NCBI GenBank assembly: GCA_003175865.1
Contig: PSRF01000342.1
Location: 1-6,578, forward strand
Direction of reading: 5' to 3'
Origin: Blastocatellia bacterium
Lineage (GTDB): Bacteria > Acidobacteriota > Blastocatellia > Pyrinomonadales > Pyrinomonadaceae
DNA: 6,578 bases
Under the pieces are notes generated by a model. That model saw only the letters and a program-made list of their open reading frames with translations. It ran no database searches and had not been told where the DNA came from. The position numbers were made by a program, and so were the translations under genes. Positions 6,540 to 6,578 of the stretch are shown here, piece after piece; positions within the stretch are counted from its first letter, which is position 1, and the number at the start of each line of letters is the position of its first letter.

Positions 6540-6578
6540 TCTCGACTCTACACCCAATGGCCTTGATCTGCGAAACGA

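Overview
The window most likely comes from an Acidobacteriota chromosome, possibly class Blastocatellia. The main evidence is the first gene. It carries a TIGR03437-like module, a family I know mainly from Solibacter and other Acidobacteria, and lamin-tail domains resembling those common in Blastocatellia secreted proteins. Base composition is near 50 % GC by eye, and codon use looks even across the genes. The taxonomic call is an inference from remembered family resemblance, not a search result.

Layout: (i) 2-3202, + strand: the 3' part of a large secreted or surface mosaic protein, open at the left edge. It reads PD40/TolB-like propeller end, TIGR03437-like module, lamin-tail domain 1, Big_2-like Ig fold, Thr-Pro linker, lamin-tail domain 2, Ser/Thr-Pro linker, lamin-tail domain 3, and a short tail unlike the rest. 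(ii) 3203-3252: a 50-base gap with a possible two-part hairpin. (iii) 3253-5133, + strand: a RecQ-type DNA helicase with the zinc and RQC domains but no HRDC domain, and with an extra winged-helix-like insert. (iv) 5134-5212: a short gap with a plausible extended -10 promoter and a Shine-Dalgarno site. (v) 5213-5716, + strand: a small exported protein of unknown function. (vi) 5713-6510, - strand: thiG, thiazole synthase of thiamine biosynthesis, convergent with (v); both genes stop in one CTAG palindrome. (vii) 6511-6578: the upstream region of thiG, with a ribosome binding site and a 12-base palindrome, cut by the window edge.

The four genes do not form an obvious pathway: a surface protein, a DNA repair helicase, a small exported protein and a cofactor enzyme. 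I see no mobile element, CRISPR array, tRNA, rRNA or defence island, and no clear new multi-gene system. The most unusual items are the domain mosaic of the first protein with its odd C-terminus, the RecQ architecture, and small regulatory-looking structures in the short gaps. No gene-free stretch exceeds 100 bases.
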